Assembly: GCA_947460045.1 (NCBI GenBank)
Contig: CANHGC010000055.1
Location: 1-8,258, forward strand
DNA from: Bacteroidota bacterium
GTDB taxonomy: Bacteria > Bacteroidota > Bacteroidia > NS11-12g > UBA955
Reading direction: 5' to 3'
Length of the DNA stretch: 8,258 nt
In this document: positions 6,071 to 8,258 of the stretch, in pieces
Numbering within the stretch: the first letter of the stretch is position 1
Layout of the letters: every line of letters begins with the position of its first letter
Notes under the pieces: model-generated
The model's database searches: none
The model's input: the letters and a program-made list of their open reading frames with translations, nothing else
What the model was told of the DNA's origin: nothing
Program-made: the position numbers and the translations under genes

Positions 6071-7905
6071 ATAAATATGTAATTACATTGGCCACAGCAC
6101 TGGGCATAAGCGCCTCATTGATGTCCCAAAATGTCTCTACCTACGCAGGTAAACAGTATTTGGGAAGTGGTGATTACAATGCAACGTCAAACAACAATTT
6201 GTTGGATGAGTTGTTCAGCTATCCGCTTGGAATCGCGATCGACAAAAATAACCGGATGTGGACCACAGATCAGCACAATGTGATGATTCTAGACGGTAGT
6301 TTGAGTAGAATTCGTGGCGGATTTTTGGGTGATCCCAATGAACCCGGTGCTATTGGTATTGACAATGGAACGGGTACGGTTTCGAGATTTAATACCCCCC
6401 AGGGTGTTGAAGTGAACAAGAATACCAATGATGTTTACATTGTTGATACAGACAATGCCTTGATCAGAAAAGGTACCCAGTTCGTGAACGTATCCAATGG
6501 AACTGTATTTACTACAGTTGCTGGTAACTATTCCTTTTCGGGCGATCACGTAGATGGTTTAACATCAGCAGCGTATTTTAACACACCCACAGACATTGCA
6601 ATTAATTCTTCTGGAGAAATGTATATCTGTGATTTTGGCAATGAAGTGATTCGTAAAATTTCAGCAGGTAAAGTAACCACCATCGCGGGCAAACCCAAAA
6701 CATCTGGCGATGCAATTGGAACCGATGCACGGTTTTATGCGCCAACTGGAATATTTTTGGAAAGCGATGACTATATGCTAATTGCTGATCGCAATAACAA
6801 AAAAATCAAAAGGTTGAACCTCAAAACCAATGAAGTAACCAATGTGGTAACCTCTGGATTGAATATGCCCAGCGATGTGGTGGCTGTAAACGGTAGGATT
6901 TTCATCGCTGATCAATATTGTATCAAGGTTTTTGACGGAACTACATTGAAAGTTTATGCCGGACAAGAAGCGGAAATGGGTTACACAGACGGTGCTGCTA
7001 GCAGTGCGAAGTTTGGCTTGATCAATTTGTTTGCATATCGCAAAGCGGATTCTGCATTTTATATCTGCGATCAAGTGAATAACGTAATTCGTCGTTTAAC
7101 GCTACAAGATCCTCCAACGGTTGATTTTGTGGCCAACAAAACAGCGGTTAACGTGAATCAAACAGTGGCATTGACTTCGAATTGCACCAGAACCACTTCT
7201 TATACTTGGTCCATAACTCCGAGTTCCTATACTTTGCAATCTGGTTCGAAATTGAGCGATAAAAACTTGTATGTATCGTTTAATTCAACGGGTTCCTATA
7301 CGATTACGTTGCAAGGGGCCAATTCATCGGACAAGGTGACTACCACAAAGCAAAATTATATCAACGTATCAAGTACATCCAATTTGAAGCCTACTTGTGA
7401 TTTTGTGGCCGATGCGCTGACGCCAAGTATGGTGCAAACGGTACGATTGTTTGATTTGAGCGATAACACCCCAACGTCTTGGTTGTGGACAATCACTCCA
7501 ACAACTTACACATTGATGAATGCAACCACAACCACTTCAAAAAATATGGATTTAAAGTTCAATGCCTTGGGTTTGTATGCCGTGACGTTGAAAGTGACCA
7601 ATGCTACGGGTACCGATCAAAAAGCCAAAACGGGGTACATCAATGTGGTGGCCAATTCCAATCGTTCTTTTGAGACAGTCAATACAATTACTGTATTCCC
7701 AAATCCTGCAACGGACAAGATCACAGTGAAGGGTTTACATGCAATGAAGCAGGTGATTTTAACCAGTGTAAATGGTCAGGTGATTGCTGCAAAGTTTGAA
7801 GAAAACGTCATTGACTTGTCTGGTGTATCGGCTGGTGTGTATTTTGCAACCATCATCGATCAAGTGGGTGGTGTTTATCAAACCAAATTTATTGTTAATC
7901 CTTGA
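6067..7905 (+). CDS. Secreted NHL-propeller protein with two PKD-like domains and a T9SS type A sorting domain
   Basis: A 612-residue exported protein. Residues 1-20 form a signal peptide, probably cut before Gln21. Residues about 45-347 contain six NHL-type blades, each with a hydrophobic 'P-x-[DG]-[IV]' strand followed by 'YICDxxNxVIR'-like sequence; they start near 50, 108, 171, 223, 265 and 316, enough for a six-bladed propeller. Two PKD-like Ig-fold domains follow (about 350-434 and 442-527); they look like a tandem duplication with shared PTxDFVA, W-x-ITPxxYTL and YINV. The C-terminus (541-612: VFPNPATDKITVKG, then SAGVYFATI and a final KFIVNP) is a T9SS type A sorting domain, so the mature protein should reach the cell surface or medium via PorU-type processing. 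Binding or adhesion is inferred; no catalytic motif is seen. ATGA overlap with purC implies translational coupling. Confidence 0.92.
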   Translation: MNKYVITLATALGISASLMSQNVSTYAGKQYLGSGDYNATSNNNLLDELFSYPLGIAIDKNNRMWTTDQHNVMILDGSLSRIRGGFLGDPNEPGAIGIDNGTGTVSRFNTPQGVEVNKNTNDVYIVDTDNALIRKGTQFVNVSNGTVFTTVAGNYSFSGDHVDGLTSAAYFNTPTDIAINSSGEMYICDFGNEVIRKISAGKVTTIAGKPKTSGDAIGTDARFYAPTGIFLESDDYMLIADRNNKKIKRLNLKTNEVTNVVTSGLNMPSDVVAVNGRIFIADQYCIKVFDGTTLKVYAGQEAEMGYTDGAASSAKFGLINLFAYRKADSAFYICDQVNNVIRRLTLQDPPTVDFVANKTAVNVNQTVALTSNCTRTTSYTWSITPSSYTLQSGSKLSDKNLYVSFNSTGSYTITLQGANSSDKVTTTKQNYINVSSTSNLKPTCDFVADALTPSMVQTVRLFDLSDNTPTSWLWTITPTTYTLMNATTTTSKNMDLKFNALGLYAVTLKVTNATGTDQKAKTGYINVVANSNRSFETVNTITVFPNPATDKITVKGLHAMKQVILTSVNGQVIAAKFEENVIDLSGVSAGVYFATIIDQVGGVYQTKFIVNP

Positions 7906-7928
7906 TTCAACGGGATTCCATAGCTTTT

Positions 7929-7957
7929 AAAAACCCGTTGAAAAACGGGTTTTTTTT
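7929..7957 (+). terminator. Intrinsic-terminator-like hairpin with T-tract
   Basis: AAAAACCCGTT (7929-7939) pairs perfectly with AACGGGTTTTT (7944-7954) around a GAAA tetraloop (7940-7943), and T runs from 7950 to 7957. It lies 24 nt after the stop codon of the NHL/PKD gene and would end the phoH-purC operon. The same bases are also readable as codons of the following membrane protein, so it may be an attenuator rather than a simple end of operon. Confidence 0.65.
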
Positions 7958-8258
7958 ATTGGCTCTGTGGTCATTCTCCCTCGCCATGCTTACGCAGCGG
8001 CTCGGGAGATCGCTCACAATACAAGCCTTGCAAAATGAAACCATCTTTGAACTTGATGCCTTGAAAATCCAATGGCATGGTTTGTTGCAAGATGTTTCAG
8101 TGTCTTCTTATTATGCGATACTGGCATGTTTGATAGCGCTGTTTCCATGGCGATTTCGCCTCGTACAAATGATTCAATCGTTGTTTTTGATTTCACAAGG
8201 ACTCTTGTTTGCATTGGATCTCAATTTACTGCTCACATGGGATTCTAGGTTTAATGCA
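7938..8258 (+). CDS. LTA-synthase/sulfatase-like membrane protein, N-terminal part (3' end outside window)
   Basis: The frame is open from 7899 to the window edge; from TTG 7938 it gives 107 residues. It starts MKNGFFLLALWSFSLAML, a first membrane segment (5-18). Then comes WHGLLQDVSVSSYYAILACLI (46-66), like the 'GL..D.S...Y' part of Bacteroidota LTA-synthase-like proteins, further hydrophobic stretches at about 57-69 and 75-93, and DLNLLLTWDSRFNA (94-107), resembling their 'D..LY..WG.R.N' segment. Such proteins are inner-membrane enzymes with a periplasmic sulfatase/phosphotransferase domain, which would lie beyond the window. The family call rests on pattern memory and is moderate. Start choices are TTG 7902 (overlapping the previous TGA as TTGA), TTG 7938 (in the hairpin) or ATG 7986, which would delete the first membrane segment. 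I prefer 7938 or 7902. Confidence 0.62.
   Translation, partial: MKNGFFLLALWSFSLAMLTQRLGRSLTIQALQNETIFELDALKIQWHGLLQDVSVSSYYAILACLIALFPWRFRLVQMIQSLFLISQGLLFALDLNLLLTWDSRFNA

Noticed and set aside
7976..8008. CTCCC (7976-7980) and GGGAG (8004-8008) as a second hairpin after the terminator
   Set aside because: Only 5 bp with a loop of more than 20 nt, and inside the likely coding sequence.
8014..8214. Minus-strand 66-codon ORF at the right end
   Set aside because: The plus strand in the same place encodes a better-supported membrane protein running to the edge; the minus-strand product has no recognisable features.
1..8258. CRISPR array, tRNA/rRNA, insertion sequence, toxin-antitoxin or defence genes
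   Set aside because: No regular spaced repeats, no cloverleaf or rRNA-like sequence, no transposase motifs and no matching protein families were seen on either strand.

Overview
The window looks like a chromosomal fragment of a Bacteroidota bacterium. The evidence is a C-terminal type IX secretion (T9SS) type A sorting domain on the protein at 6067-7905, a long-form PurC (318 residues), TAnnTTTG-type -7 promoter motifs, an almost complete lack of Shine-Dalgarno sequences, and a partial membrane protein at the right edge resembling the Bacteroidota LTA-synthase/sulfatase family. The sequence is moderately AT-rich. I see no tRNA, rRNA, CRISPR array, insertion sequence or phage gene.

Layout, left to right. 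(1) Positions 2-370 (+) hold the C-terminal end of a GlcD-family FAD-linked oxidase. (2) Facing it on the minus strand is a two-gene unit: a SAM hydroxide adenosyltransferase-like (DUF62) protein at 705-1511, whose stop overlaps the start of a small antibiotic-biosynthesis-monooxygenase-like protein at 400-708 (ATGA overlap). (3) Upstream of these, also on the minus strand, is a large predicted lipoprotein of the CRTAC1 type (1619-3886), with a TPR-like N-terminal half, seven FG-GAP/VCBS calcium-binding motifs and an ASPIC/UnbV C-terminal domain. (4) A 182-bp divergent intergenic region follows. (5) A plus-strand operon then runs phoH (PhoH/YbeZ-type ATPase), purC (SAICAR synthase) and a secreted NHL-propeller/PKD/T9SS protein. 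phoH and purC are 31 bp apart; purC and the NHL gene overlap by ATGA. (6) At the end, a strong hairpin plus T-tract (7929-7957) sits inside an open reading frame that continues to the window edge. That frame encodes the N-terminal membrane part of a predicted LTA-synthase-like protein.

Functionally this is mostly housekeeping (purine synthesis, RNA-linked PhoH ATPase, FAD oxidase) interleaved with two large surface or secreted repeat proteins. I do not see a defence system or an obvious new multi-gene system. The most unusual spots are the right end, where an intrinsic-terminator-like hairpin appears to be coding sequence around a non-ATG start; the absence of any nearby in-frame ATG for phoH; and the tight translational coupling of purC to a T9SS-exported protein.
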